This document shows positions 1 through 8,906 of a stretch of DNA of 64,000 nt, piece by piece (position 1 is the first letter of the stretch; the number at the start of each line of letters is the position of its first letter). The translations under genes were made by a program, and so were the position numbers. This stretch comes from Rhodocyclus purpureus (GTDB taxonomy: Bacteria; Pseudomonadota; Gammaproteobacteria; Burkholderiales; Rhodocyclaceae): assembly GCF_016653115.1 (NCBI RefSeq), contig NZ_NHRX01000027.1:1-64000 (forward strand), written 5' to 3'. A model generated the notes under the pieces. That model was not told where the DNA came from. It saw only the letters and a program-made list of their open reading frames with translations, and ran no database searches.

Positions 1-96
1 ATCGCCATCCTTTCGCAAAGTCGGCGATCAGTATGCAAGAAGTGGCCCGGAAGATTCAATCTGGGGGCAGGATTTGCGACTGGCATCACGCACGGT

Positions 97-777
97 TCAT
101 GCTGAACGAGTTGTGTGTAACGCTATGCAGTTAACGCCGTATTTCTCCCAAGCGTAGGATGAGCATATCGGCACCCGGATCATGCACACACCGTCCTTGT
201 CCAGCAGTCGCACGATGTTCTTCATTTGCTGCAACTGATCGGGCATGTGTTCGAGCGAGTGGTTGAGCATGATGAAGTCGAATGTCCCGGCCAGCTCGGA
301 CAGGCTTTTCTTCAGGATCGTGATCCCCTCGACGGGCGAGTGATCCCTCTCGACAAAAGGATCCGCCCCGGTCAGGTTGCCGTAGCCGAGTTGATGCAGT
401 TCATGAAGCAGATGCCCTGAGCCGCTGCCGACATCGAGGATCCTTGAGTCGTACTTGAGCCTGAGAAGGCTGAACTTCTTCAGGTCGTTATTGGGCCTGA
501 ACTTGCTGTAGATCGCGCCGATCAACCCTTCACCGGTGAGCGTATATACGTCCCTGGCCCGTTTGAGGAAGGACTTCTCCTCCTGCTTTTCCAGCGCGGT
601 GAATGACAGATAGTCGCGCGGATAATAGTCGGCGATATTTGCCGGATAGCTTTCTATCTGCAGACAGCCGCAGTTGTTGCACTTGAAGTAGCGAAAAATA
701 TCACGCCTACCGAACATCATTTCACGCACGTCGTAGGTCTTGTTGCCTGCAACATTTCCGCAAATTCTGCACTTCAT
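97..777 (-). CDS. SAM-dependent methyltransferase with N-terminal zinc-binding motif, 3' end disrupted
   Basis: The 226-residue product has two CxxC pairs in the first 40 residues (CRIC, CNNC), a likely zinc site, and then a class I methyltransferase core. Motif I is LDVGSGSGHLL near residue 115 and a later motif reads LNHSLEHMPD, as in the methyltransferase type 11/23 families often found in polysaccharide or sugar-modification clusters. Family members normally continue after a YGVN-like stretch with a PRHFFLHT-like motif. Here the frame runs into a stop, while another minus-strand frame (about positions 60 to 1) reads PGHFLHT, so the gene is probably frameshifted and runs off the window. 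The acceptor substrate cannot be predicted. Confidence 0.6.
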   Translation of the reverse strand: MKCRICGNVAGNKTYDVREMMFGRRDIFRYFKCNNCGCLQIESYPANIADYYPRDYLSFTALEKQEEKSFLKRARDVYTLTGEGLIGAIYSKFRPNNDLKKFSLLRLKYDSRILDVGSGSGHLLHELHQLGYGNLTGADPFVERDHSPVEGITILKKSLSELAGTFDFIMLNHSLEHMPDQLQQMKNIVRLLDKDGVCMIRVPICSSYAWEKYGVNCIALHTTRSA

Positions 778-1057
778 TGTTTTCTTTCCCAGACGAAGAG
801 GATAGGCAGGACTGCAGTTCCCGCAGTCGATGCGGCCCGTGCCGGATTCATGGAACAGTCGTTGCGTGAGAACGCTTCAGTACATGAACAGCAGGTACCG
901 CCAGCCGGGAGTAGTGTACCGGAGTGAGGACTGCCGCGGGTCTTGCAGCGACGCGCGAGCCGATCCACGTGCTTGCCGGCAGACGAACCCGCCCGGATCG
1001 CCGTAGCCTGCTCCACGGCCTGCTGGGCAAGCTGGCCCGCAGCAGTGCCCCCGCCGA

Positions 1058-2833
1058 TCAGGCCGCCATACCGTAGCCGAGCACGCTAAGCCGCTCGCGG
1101 AATTTCTTCAGGTGCTCGCTGCGCACGACCAGCGTCTTCGGCGCGGCGCGCATGCAGAGGCTGGCCGTCTCCTTGTGCGCGGCAATCGCGTCTGCGATTT
1201 CCTGATCGCGGCACTCGATCAGGACGGCGGCGGCGCCCGTCTTGAGTGCCTTGCCGTTGCGCTCGCACTGCGCGATGAAAGACTCGACCGGTGGCGGCAA
1301 CGGCATGTCGTCGCTGCCTTCGAGAAAGCTCTTCAATTCGGCGATCGGGTGACCTTTATCGATCGCTGCGATCGCCTTGGCGCGATCGAGCCGCCAACTG
1401 CCCGGCTGCAGGGGTTCGGCCCAGGTGTCGAGCAGCAAGCTTTGTTCGGCAGCGAGCGAACCGCGCACGACATTCACCTGCAGGCTCGGCAGCACCGACA
1501 GCCCGACATTGCCCTCGATCGCGGCCGGCTGGTAGCTGTCGGCCAGCCCGAGAACGTAGGCACCGAGCTGGGTCAGCCGGAAATGGCGCAGCCCGTCGTA
1601 GCGGCTGAGGAAGGCGAGTTCATCGGCGCCCCACATCCCGCGAAAATCGTTGCGCGCACGCGCAGGATCGACGTAGGCGAGATCGACGATGCCGAGCGTC
1701 GCCGCGTATTCGAACAGCAGCGTCGCCATATAGCGCTCCTGCAGGACGTTCCAGCCGCCCGAGCCTTCGTAGCCAAGACTTCCGTACTCACGATCGACGA
1801 TGTAGAGCCGCCAGGGATCGTGCGCGACCTCGAAGAGGCGATCGGTCGCGCGCATGAAGCGGGAGAAATCGTCGAACTCGACCCATCGCCCGACCGGGAC
1901 CTCGCCCAATGCCTCTGCGATCACCGCCCGCCGCGGCACGACCGCGGTCATCACGCGCCCCTTGCCGCCCTGCCCCTTGATCTCGTCGACGCGGCTGAAC
2001 TCATCGAACGAAGTCGTCTTCGACCACTTTCGCCACAACCCGCGCAGGATATCGGCCGGTTTCGCGGACAGCGCCTTCACCCCGGCAGGGACGAGCGCCA
2101 GACGGGTTCCCGAACGCTGCGCCAAGCCGCCGACCTGCAGCAGCAGCGGCCAGGCGAACGCCTTGATCGGGCCGATCTGCTGGTCCCACTTGTCCCTTTT
2201 TTCGATCACGGGATAGAAGTCCCCGCCGACGAGTTTTTCATCGAGGATGCGCAGCGTCGCCGCTCCCGGCAGCGCAGTCTTGTCGCTGACCTGGATCTTC
2301 TCCTGCTCGATCGTGCGCAGCATCACCATCACTTCCTGCAGTGCTTCGCGCTCGGTCAGTCGGACGATCAAGCCGTCCTCCTCAGGCAAGCTCTCCGCAC
2401 TGCGCAGCGACAAGGTCTTGGGCAGGGGCACGAAGTTCTTCAGGTGCTCGCGCAGGTCGGCGGGAACGAGATAGCCGCGCACACCGTCCGAATAATGGAT
2501 GAACAGGCACAAGGCGGAAGGCCCGCCCCGATCGTAGGCGGAAACTTTCTTGCCGCCGATTCGGAAAGCTGGCAGGCTCCCGTAAGTCGCCTCGAAGCGA
2601 CGCGCCGAGTACTCGCCAGCAGGGTGATGCACCGCCTCGGAGACCGCCGCCTGCTGCATCTCGTCGAGCCCCGACCAGATCGCCTTTGCAGCGGGCCCGA
2701 GCATGCTTTCGGCGATCCGCGCGACCAGATCGTCCTTGCGCCCCGAGTTCGGTACGAGCGGCAGGTGGATCAACAGGTCCTTGAGATCGGCAACGGTGCG
2801 GCTTGACAGGATTTCTCTGAGGCTTGGCGACAT
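1058..2833 (-). CDS. Large conserved hypothetical protein with SAP-like N-terminus (helicase-associated type)
   Basis: About 591 residues. The first 45 or so residues (start MSPSLREIL, with LKDLLIHLPL and GRKDDLVARI) look like a SAP-type DNA-binding helix pair. The rest resembles the helicase-associated/XPB-N-like domain proteins that lack helicase motifs: I see no Walker A or DEAD box. It stands alone, with a 280-bp gap downstream on its strand and the divergent mobA upstream. Position 2833 is preferred as start because a GGAA element lies about 7 bases upstream and the SAP-like domain begins there; the frame is open to 2884. Its function is unknown and a DNA-related role is only inferred. 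Confidence 0.55.
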   Translation of the reverse strand: MSPSLREILSSRTVADLKDLLIHLPLVPNSGRKDDLVARIAESMLGPAAKAIWSGLDEMQQAAVSEAVHHPAGEYSARRFEATYGSLPAFRIGGKKVSAYDRGGPSALCLFIHYSDGVRGYLVPADLREHLKNFVPLPKTLSLRSAESLPEEDGLIVRLTEREALQEVMVMLRTIEQEKIQVSDKTALPGAATLRILDEKLVGGDFYPVIEKRDKWDQQIGPIKAFAWPLLLQVGGLAQRSGTRLALVPAGVKALSAKPADILRGLWRKWSKTTSFDEFSRVDEIKGQGGKGRVMTAVVPRRAVIAEALGEVPVGRWVEFDDFSRFMRATDRLFEVAHDPWRLYIVDREYGSLGYEGSGGWNVLQERYMATLLFEYAATLGIVDLAYVDPARARNDFRGMWGADELAFLSRYDGLRHFRLTQLGAYVLGLADSYQPAAIEGNVGLSVLPSLQVNVVRGSLAAEQSLLLDTWAEPLQPGSWRLDRAKAIAAIDKGHPIAELKSFLEGSDDMPLPPPVESFIAQCERNGKALKTGAAAVLIECRDQEIADAIAAHKETASLCMRAAPKTLVVRSEHLKKFRERLSVLGYGMAA

Positions 2834-2966
2834 GGGCATTCCGCGCTGCGTGGATTGGATGGGCGCGATTCTGTGAGCCCGCACCAGTCAGCGTCAAGCT
2901 GATCGTCTTCCCGGCCTTTTTCCGATCGTTCGTGCTCAGGCAGACGGGCACGAGGCACTCCCCCTC

Positions 2967-2999
2967 GTCATTGCGGGATGTCCAGCGCCGTGGCAATCT
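2967..2999. repeat. Degenerate REP arm
   Basis: A single degraded copy of the REP arm (tcattgcg...cagcgccgtggcaat) also found at 18660-18793, 36599-37545 and 43150-43369. It lies in the gap between two divergent genes. Confidence 0.45.
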
Positions 3000-3112
3000 A
3001 GACCCCCAACGCGGCGGGCGATACTCCCGCCGACTTGCGGCGGCTGAACGGAGCGACAGATGAGCAGCAAGGACTTGGTGACGCAGGCCCGCGCCAGGAA
3101 GCGGAGCCGGCC

Positions 3113-3739
3113 GTGAGCAGGCTGGTCGGCGTCGTCCTCGCCGGCGGGCAGTCGCGCCGCATGGGGGAGGACAAGGCTGCGCTCAGCATCGGCGGGGAGA
3201 CATTGCTGCTGCGCGCACGCAGGCTGCTGCTCGAAGCCGGATGCGACGAGGTGGTGATGAGCGGTCCGCCACGCGCCGAGTGGCCGCACCGCCGCGTCGA
3301 GGATCCCGTCGCCGGAGCGGGGCCCGTCGCCGGCATCGTCGCCGCGCTGCGCTGGATCGCTGCTGCCGATGAGTCAAGGGCGGAGAGTCCCGCATCCACA
3401 CCTGCTTCCTTGCACAACTCGCGGCTTCTCTTCGTCGCCGTCGATACGCCGCTGTTGCAGCCGCAGTCCCTGCGCTCGCTGAGCGAGGCCGGCCCTGATG
3501 CCGACGCCTGCATTTTCGCAGATTCGCCCTTGCCGCTGGTCCTGAGCAACAACCCCGACGTACGCGCCCGCATCGATCTGGCGGAGCGACAACTGCGCGC
3601 CGGCGGCTCGTGCTCGATCCGCTGGCTGATGGACGGACTGAAGGTCGAACGGCTCGGCGTGACCGCTTGCACGGATCAACTGCGCAACATCAACACCCCC
3701 GACGAATGGAGGAAACTCAATGATGAACTTGCGAATTAG
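3113..3739 (+). CDS. mobA: Molybdenum cofactor guanylyltransferase MobA
   Basis: MobA transfers GMP from GTP to Mo-molybdopterin to make the MGD cofactor of DMSO-reductase family enzymes in the cytoplasm. The nucleotide-binding signature LAGGQSRRMGEDKA lies at residues 9-22, followed by GPVAGI and the metal-binding VDTPLL region. At about 208 residues it is close to E. coli MobA (194). The GTG at 3113 is chosen because GGAGCC lies just upstream and the signature then falls at the usual distance from the N-terminus; the longer frame starts with TTG at 3035. Its end overlaps the next gene by 20 bases, implying co-translation. Confidence 0.85.
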   Translation: MSRLVGVVLAGGQSRRMGEDKAALSIGGETLLLRARRLLLEAGCDEVVMSGPPRAEWPHRRVEDPVAGAGPVAGIVAALRWIAAADESRAESPASTPASLHNSRLLFVAVDTPLLQPQSLRSLSEAGPDADACIFADSPLPLVLSNNPDVRARIDLAERQLRAGGSCSIRWLMDGLKVERLGVTACTDQLRNINTPDEWRKLNDELAN

Positions 3740-4073
3740 TCCCCGGTCGATCCGCTTCCGCATGAGCGCCGAGGCGTTCGCCGAGCTGGGCCGCGCAGGA
3801 CTGCTGCAGGGTGTGACGACGCTCGGCACCGGCCAGTCCCTTCACTACTGCATCCGCTGCACAGCGCTGCCCGGCGGCCGGCAGCTCGAGCTCGCCAGCA
3901 CGAGCGACGCGCAGGGAATGCAGCTCACCCTGAGCGTCAGTCCCGAGGCACTCGCGCAGCTCGACGCCGAAGCGCCGAGCAAGGAGGGGATCAAGGATGA
4001 GCAGAAGGATGCTGCCGGCGCGACGCTGACCCTCGGGCTCGAAATCGACATCCGCCGCGAAAAACGCCGCTGA
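3720..4073 (+). CDS. Small conserved hypothetical protein overlapping mobA
   Basis: A 117-residue soluble protein that starts inside the mobA 3' end. The N-terminal MNLRISPRSIRFRM resembles the small DUF7009-type proteins (MKLRIxGNSIRLRL pattern), a family without known function. No signal peptide or metal ligands are evident. The overlap suggests an operon with mobA and so perhaps a link to molybdoenzyme maturation, but that is only context. Confidence 0.6.
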   Translation: MMNLRISPRSIRFRMSAEAFAELGRAGLLQGVTTLGTGQSLHYCIRCTALPGGRQLELASTSDAQGMQLTLSVSPEALAQLDAEAPSKEGIKDEQKDAAGATLTLGLEIDIRREKRR

Positions 4074-4149
4074 ACTCCAGCGTGTAGTCCACTTTCAGCC
4101 CGCGCTCTCCCGGATCGATCGGGACGGCGGCAGCCGGCGAGCGCCGACT

Positions 4150-4641
4150 TCAGCCCTTGCGCTCGGTGAAGCGGCCGGTGCCGGTCACTCGTCCGCTGGT
4201 GTCGAAGGACACGGTGAAATAGACCGGCTCGGCGGGAGACGGCTGCCCATGGTCGATCTTCCACGACCACACCGTTTCCTGTTTGAGGCTGAAGAACTGG
4301 ACCGAGGCCGGTTTGCCGAGCAGTCTCCGCACCTCTTCACCGCTCATTCCGGGAACGACGCGGGTAAAGCTCTGTTCGTTGAGGACCTGTTCGATCCGCT
4401 TGAGGACGTCGTCGGGGCCGATGGTGATCATGAAGCATTCGATCCCCTCGGGCTGTCGCGAGTACTCCCAGGTCCGGGAACCGTCCTCGTTCATCCATTC
4501 CATTTCCGGGACACCGAAGCGCTCGCTCACGTCCTGAGCGGTGGAGATGCCAGGCTTGAGCTCGCGCAGATTGACGTAGTCGCAGGCGTTGATTCCAAGC
4601 GCAGCGAGGGCGGCACAGATCAAGAGCAGTAGTCGGTTCAT
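4150..4641 (-). CDS. BamE/SmpA-like envelope protein with two repeated motifs
   Basis: 163 residues, starting with a hydrophobic signal (MNRLLLLICAALAALGINAC) that ends in a cysteine. The lipobox (INAC) is imperfect, so it is either a lipoprotein or a periplasmic protein. Two SmpA/OmlA-type segments follow, each with a 'PG-[MI]-S' turn before a helix and a G-x-P (LKPGISTAQDVSERFGVPE and VVPGMSGEEVRRLLGKP). This fold is shared with BamE and beta-lactamase-inhibitor-like domains. It is longer than BamE and has two copies of the motif, so it is a relative rather than BamE itself. Start 4641 follows an AAAGG element and gives the signal peptide. Confidence 0.65.
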   Translation of the reverse strand: MNRLLLLICAALAALGINACDYVNLRELKPGISTAQDVSERFGVPEMEWMNEDGSRTWEYSRQPEGIECFMITIGPDDVLKRIEQVLNEQSFTRVVPGMSGEEVRRLLGKPASVQFFSLKQETVWSWKIDHGQPSPAEPVYFTVSFDTSGRVTGTGRFTERKG

Positions 4642-4781
4642 CCTGAAACCTTTCGTTCGCTCTGACAGGAAGGCGAGGACTTCATGTTCGCGGCTGCAAC
4701 GGCCGTGGTCAAGGGGCTGCAAGTGCGCCCGGAGCCGATTCCGACATCGCCCGGCGCCATTATTTATGACAAAATAAAAAT

Positions 4782-6389
4782 ATGACAAACCAGAGTGCAG
4801 CCATGAAAGGCATGCGACGACTTCCAAGACTCCTGTGGGCCACCTGGCAGATATTGCTGAGTGGCCTCTTGATCCTTGGCGGTTTCATCGCCTGGTCGCT
4901 GGCCGCCGAGCACGACAAGATCGAGAAGCAGGAGCAGGAGCGACTCGCCACCCAGGCCAAGGTCATCGACGACAACCTCTGTCGGCAGATCGCGTCGATC
5001 AACCGGGCGCTGCTCAGCGTCCGCGACGACATCCCCTACTGGCAAGACCGGAAGAACGGCTGGGATCTCGCCGCGCACCAGCTCAAGGCCTTGGCGGATG
5101 CGCTACCCGGCGTGCATGACCTCACCATTCTCGACGCCGACGGCTTCGTTCGCGCCTCCAGTCGGGAGATGCCCGCCCGGAGCTTTCGCGAGCACGAATA
5201 CTTCCAGGCATCGCTGAAGCAGCCGGACCTGGAGACGATCTACGTCAGCGAGCCGTTTACGAACGTGTTCGGCACCTGGGTCATCACGCTCTCGCGCATG
5301 GTGCGGGGCCCCGACGGCAAGTTCGACGGGATCGTCCTTGCCGCGCTCGACGCCGAAGCCTTCACGGTCCTGCTCGACTCCGTCCTTTACGCCCAGGACA
5401 TGTGGTCGGTACTGGCACATGGTGACGGCAAGATCTTCGTCATGTCGCCGCAGCGCCCAGAGCGGATGGGAATGAACCTTGCCCAGCCAGACTCGCTGTT
5501 CACCCGGCACCGCGACAGCGGCCAGGCGGCCACGGTGATGAGCGGCACCGCCCTGCACGACGGAGAAGAGCGGATGCTCGCGCAGCGTACCGTGCAGATG
5601 GCCCGACCGAAGATGGACAAGCCGCTGGTGATCGGCGTCAGTCGCGACATGAACGCGCCTTTTGCCGAATGGCGGGACAACGCCCTGATCCAGGGCGGGC
5701 TGTTCGCGCTGATCGTGCTCAGCAGCATCCCCAATCTCTACCGGCTGCACCGCCGCCAACGCGCAGCCGAGGAGGATGCCGCTGCCGCCGAAGCCGCCCT
5801 GCACTCGAAGAACCTGGAACTGGCCGAGCTCAACGCCGAATTGGCGACGCGCAGCGAAATGCTGCGCAGGCAGGCCAATCACGACGGCCTGACCGGCATC
5901 ATCAACCGGCGGCACTTCGACGAGTCACTGCAGGCCGAGTGGCGACGCAGTCTGCGCGAGGGCTTGCCGCTGGCGCTGCTGATGATCGACATCGACCATT
6001 TCAAGCTGTTCAACGACCGTTACGGTCACCAGGCCGGCGACGCCTGCCTGAAATCGGTTGCCGCCGCGCTGCGGCAGCGGCTGGGACGGCCGTACGACGT
6101 GGTGGCGCGCTACGGCGGCGAGGAATTCGTCTGCATGCTGCCCAACTGCGACCTCTCCGGCGCCGAAACCATCGCCGAGGAACTGCGCGCTGCCGTCGAA
6201 GCGCTCTGCATCGCGCACGAATGCTCGCCGACCGCCGCTGCCGTCACCATCAGCATCGGCGCCGCGGCGGCCATCCCGAGCACGGCGAGCGGACCCGAAG
6301 TCCTGCTCGCCGACGCCGACGCTGCCCTCTACGTGGCGAAGCACAACGGTCGCAACCAGGTGAGGCTCGCGACTGCGTCAGCGTGTTGA
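4782..6389 (+). CDS. Membrane diguanylate cyclase with periplasmic Cache sensor
   Basis: 535 residues. One transmembrane helix near residues 22-45, a periplasmic double-Cache-like sensor to about 300, a second helix near 303-325 (ALIQGGLFALIVLSSI), a short coiled coil, then a C-terminal GGDEF domain. The active-site loop is GGEEF at residues 445-449, preceded by an inhibitory-site RxxD (R436, D439), so the enzyme should make c-di-GMP from two GTP and be product-inhibited. It is a single gene divergent from the BamE-like gene. The ligand of the sensor is unknown. An alternative ATG lies 21 bases downstream. Confidence 0.88.
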   Translation: MTNQSAAMKGMRRLPRLLWATWQILLSGLLILGGFIAWSLAAEHDKIEKQEQERLATQAKVIDDNLCRQIASINRALLSVRDDIPYWQDRKNGWDLAAHQLKALADALPGVHDLTILDADGFVRASSREMPARSFREHEYFQASLKQPDLETIYVSEPFTNVFGTWVITLSRMVRGPDGKFDGIVLAALDAEAFTVLLDSVLYAQDMWSVLAHGDGKIFVMSPQRPERMGMNLAQPDSLFTRHRDSGQAATVMSGTALHDGEERMLAQRTVQMARPKMDKPLVIGVSRDMNAPFAEWRDNALIQGGLFALIVLSSIPNLYRLHRRQRAAEEDAAAAEAALHSKNLELAELNAELATRSEMLRRQANHDGLTGIINRRHFDESLQAEWRRSLREGLPLALLMIDIDHFKLFNDRYGHQAGDACLKSVAAALRQRLGRPYDVVARYGGEEFVCMLPNCDLSGAETIAEELRAAVEALCIAHECSPTAAAVTISIGAAAAIPSTASGPEVLLADADAALYVAKHNGRNQVRLATASAC

Positions 6390-6438
6390 AGGGGCGTGTG
6401 CCTTGTCATAGAGCAACCATTGCACTAAATTGACTGAA

Positions 6439-6666
6439 ATGCCTGTCCTGCAGCGCTTCCCTGCATCACGCGTGGTGTTGTACGCAGGCGACCACCTGCT
6501 GCCGCATATCCATATCCAACTTGACGACGGACGAGAGTGCACTGTGGACATCGACACCCTGAAGATCAAGGGCCGCATCTCACAACGCGAGATCGTGGGT
6601 GAGCTGGAATGGATAGCATCCAGGCAGACCTTCCTGCTTGGTGAATGGAAGAGGTACAACCCGTGA
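6439..6666 (+). CDS. DUF4160 family small protein
   Basis: A 75-residue protein with the DUF4160 pattern: PHIHI near residue 22 (HxHxx), then DDGRECTVDIDTLKIKGRIS and a final GEWKRYNP-type segment. ATG 6439 is preferred over an in-frame TTG nine bases upstream. The stop overlaps the GTG of the next gene by four bases (GTGA), so the two are translationally coupled. DUF4160/DUF2442 pairs are widespread and are often discussed as toxin-antitoxin-like couples, but no activity is established. Confidence 0.75.
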   Translation: MPVLQRFPASRVVLYAGDHLLPHIHIQLDDGRECTVDIDTLKIKGRISQREIVGELEWIASRQTFLLGEWKRYNP

Positions 6667-7157
6667 GCGACTATTTTTTCCCGAAACTGAAGTCTGTCGA
6701 GGCGATCTCGGCGTATCGCCTGCGTACCGCGTGGAGTACCGGCGAAGTGCTGGAAGTGGACGTGGAGGACGTATTGCGCTCGGTCCCTGCATTCGCCCCC
6801 ATCCTCGATCCGAAGGAATTCGGTCGTGTGCATGTTGGCGAGTGGGGCAACAGTATCGAATGGTTCGAGGAGGAGCTCGGTGCCGACAACGTCTATGCCT
6901 GGGCGAAGGAACAGTCGGGCGAGGTGAGTCACCAGATGTTCGACGAGTGGATGCACCGCAACGAATTGTCGCTCGCTACCGCAGCCGAAGCCTTGGGCAT
7001 CAGCCGCCGGATGGTCAGCTACTACCGCACCGCGCACAAAGCGATTCCGCGCGCCATCTGGCTCGCATGTCTCGGCTGGGAGGCGACGCGACCGCTGCCC
7101 AGGACGCTTCCCCCGAGCTTGCCGACGGCTCGTCAGTACGCAGCGCTGCACGCGTAG
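6663..7157 (+). CDS. DUF2442 and helix-turn-helix protein, partner of DUF4160
   Basis: About 164 residues from the GTG at 6663 (an ATG at 6645 is also in frame). The N-terminal half (KLKSVEAISAYRLRTAWSTG through DPKEFGRVHV and WGNSIEW) matches DUF2442. The C-terminal part (LATAAEALGISRRMVSYYRTAHK) is a helix-turn-helix, so the protein may bind DNA and autoregulate the pair as an antitoxin would. It shares a four-base overlap with the DUF4160 gene. The pairing is seen in the sequence; the TA role is an inference. Confidence 0.7.
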   Translation: MSDYFFPKLKSVEAISAYRLRTAWSTGEVLEVDVEDVLRSVPAFAPILDPKEFGRVHVGEWGNSIEWFEEELGADNVYAWAKEQSGEVSHQMFDEWMHRNELSLATAAEALGISRRMVSYYRTAHKAIPRAIWLACLGWEATRPLPRTLPPSLPTARQYAALHA

Positions 7158-7180
7158 CCAAGCCGTAATATGCGCCGCGT

Positions 7181-8056
7181 CTAGATCGTCCAGGTGAAGG
7201 ACGCGTAGGACAGCTCGCTCAGCCCCTGATCCATGCTCCGCGCCGGCTCTTCCGGCGTTGCCGTGCGCACCACCCTGGCGGGGACGCCGGCGACGGTGCA
7301 ACCTGGCGGGACCTCCTGGAGGACGACCGATCCCGCAGCGACGCGGGCGTTCTCGCCGACGACGATGTTGCCGAGGATCTTGGCGCCCGCGCCGATCATC
7401 GCGCCGCGACGCACCTTCGGGTGACGGTCGCCGGACTGCTTGCCGGTACCGCCCAGGGTCACGTTCTGCAGCAGGGAAACGTCGTCGTCGATGACCGCCG
7501 TCGCGCCGACCACCAGGCCGGTCGCGTGGTCGAGAAAGACGCCGCGACCGATGCGCGCAGCCGGGTGGATGTCGGTCTGGAAGACTTCGGAGGAACGGCT
7601 CTGCAGGTAGAGCGCGAACTCGCGTTCGTCGTTGTGGTACAGCCAGTGGGTCAGGCGGTGCGTCTGGATGGCGTGGAAGCCCTTGAAATAGAGGAAGGGC
7701 TCGATCAGCCGCTCGCAGGCCGGGTCGCGCTCGAAGACTGCCGAGATGTCCGCCTTGAGCGCCTCGGAGATCGACGGATCCGCCTCCGCCGCCCGGTGGA
7801 AGGCACGCACGATCAGCGGCAGCGAAATGACGTCGTTGCGCAGACGCGCGGCGATCCGGTGGAAGACGGCGCTCTCGAAGTTCGGCTGGTTGAGGATCGA
7901 GTCGAAGAAGAGCGGCGCCAGCATCGGCGACGCGGCATACGAGGCCTGGGCCTCGCGACGCAACTGCGCCCACAGCGCGTCGGAAAACTGCTCGGGCTCA
8001 TCCTGCGGGACCAGGGTCAGCAGGCTCAACCTCGATCGGACTCGGGCGATTGACAC
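7181..8056 (-). CDS. cysE: Serine O-acetyltransferase
   Basis: Catalyses serine plus acetyl-CoA to O-acetylserine, the first step of cysteine synthesis, as a cytoplasmic hexapeptide-repeat acyltransferase. The N-terminal helical domain runs to about residue 150. The left-handed beta-helix follows with DIHPAARIGRGVFLDHATG and QNVTLGGTGK...RHPKV, the conserved active-site region. The GTG at 8056 is chosen because AGGAG sits seven bases upstream; a longer open frame extends to 8197 without family support. About 291 residues, slightly longer than E. coli CysE (273). Monocistronic; no cysteine genes lie adjacent. Confidence 0.92.
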   Translation of the reverse strand: MSIARVRSRLSLLTLVPQDEPEQFSDALWAQLRREAQASYAASPMLAPLFFDSILNQPNFESAVFHRIAARLRNDVISLPLIVRAFHRAAEADPSISEALKADISAVFERDPACERLIEPFLYFKGFHAIQTHRLTHWLYHNDEREFALYLQSRSSEVFQTDIHPAARIGRGVFLDHATGLVVGATAVIDDDVSLLQNVTLGGTGKQSGDRHPKVRRGAMIGAGAKILGNIVVGENARVAAGSVVLQEVPPGCTVAGVPARVVRTATPEEPARSMDQGLSELSYASFTWTI

Positions 8057-8370
8057 GATGGCGCTCCTCGAATTGAAGGGGATGCGTGTCCGGCCCGGGG
8101 CGGCGGCTGGGGTGCGCCTCAGTTGGGCGCAGTCGCCGCCAGGAGACGCGTGATCGCGCCCGGTCGCCAGGTCTTCGCGCACGCCTACCCGTGCCACCGC
8201 CAGAGCGCCCTGCCGGAAAGCCAGTTTACTTTCGCTCGCCGGCGCAGCGGGGGCAACCGGCTATAGCCATCAAATGCGCCATCGAGCGCAGCGGTCGGCA
8301 GAAGCCCGGCCATGGCCTAGAATGCGCTTCCGACGCGTCACCCCGATTCAAAACCAGCCCCGAGAACCCC
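8057..8370. other. Intergenic region between divergent cysE and an acidic hypothetical gene
   Basis: About 314 bases with no supported gene. Open frames cross it in several phases but carry no recognisable family. It must hold divergent promoters, but I see no convincing -35/-10 pair. Confidence 0.4.
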
Positions 8371-8811
8371 ATGGAATTCCTGACCTGTATCGTTGCCGCC
8401 GAAGAAGACGAATATCCCGCGCTCGCCGCTGCCGGCTCGCCCTTGCACGAATGGAGCGGTGTCGAAGTCCCGGGCTTCGACACCCTCAAGCTGGCGACCC
8501 TGCATTCGCTGCTGATGGACGAATCGCTGCAGGCTGCGCTCGACCTCTACGAACCGGTCTGCGTCGCCGAAGGCGACAACGAAACCCTGGTCCTTCGCGT
8601 CGACGCGGAACTGTTCGAGAAGCTCGTCGAACTGGACGAGGAGTCGCTGGAGAGCGTCGCCACCGAGTTGGCGGCGACCGAAGCGTATGAAGACGAAGCG
8701 CTCGACGCCGAAGACATCCAGGATCAGCTGATCTCGCTGGTCGAGCTCGCCCAGTTGGCCGAGTCCCAGGACCAGGTGCTGTTCGTCTGGATCAAGCTGC
8801 TCCAGCGTTAG
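8371..8811 (+). CDS. Acidic hypothetical protein
   Basis: 146 residues, strongly acidic and alanine/leucine rich (many D/E runs such as LDEESLESVATELAATEAYEDEAL, residues 85-110). No signal peptide, metal site or known domain is recognised. ATG 8371 is favoured because the sequence looks protein-like from that point; only a weak GAG lies upstream, and the frame is open back to 8086. Convergent with the acyl-CoA dehydrogenase gene downstream, from which it is separated by a near-perfect palindrome. Confidence 0.5.
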   Translation: MEFLTCIVAAEEDEYPALAAAGSPLHEWSGVEVPGFDTLKLATLHSLLMDESLQAALDLYEPVCVAEGDNETLVLRVDAELFEKLVELDEESLESVATELAATEAYEDEALDAEDIQDQLISLVELAQLAESQDQVLFVWIKLLQR

Positions 8812-8835
8812 CGACGGCGCTGCCGGGCAGCCAGC

Positions 8836-8891
8836 AATTACGGGGACGGTATACTCAATTCTAAAGAATTAAGTATACCGTCCCCGTAATT
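8836..8891. repeat. 56-bp near-perfect palindrome
   Basis: Two 20-base arms (8836-8855 and 8872-8891, starting aattacggggacgg) are exact reverse complements. The centre is also self-complementary apart from one mismatch (8856/8871) and a 2-base loop. It lies between convergent genes and could end transcription from both sides, but the arm sequence looks like a REPIN/RAYT-type element. A degraded relative of one arm (aattatggtgacggtat) occurs at about 44567-44583. Confidence 0.75.
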
Positions 8892-8906
8892 TTGTCTCGG
8901 TGCTGC

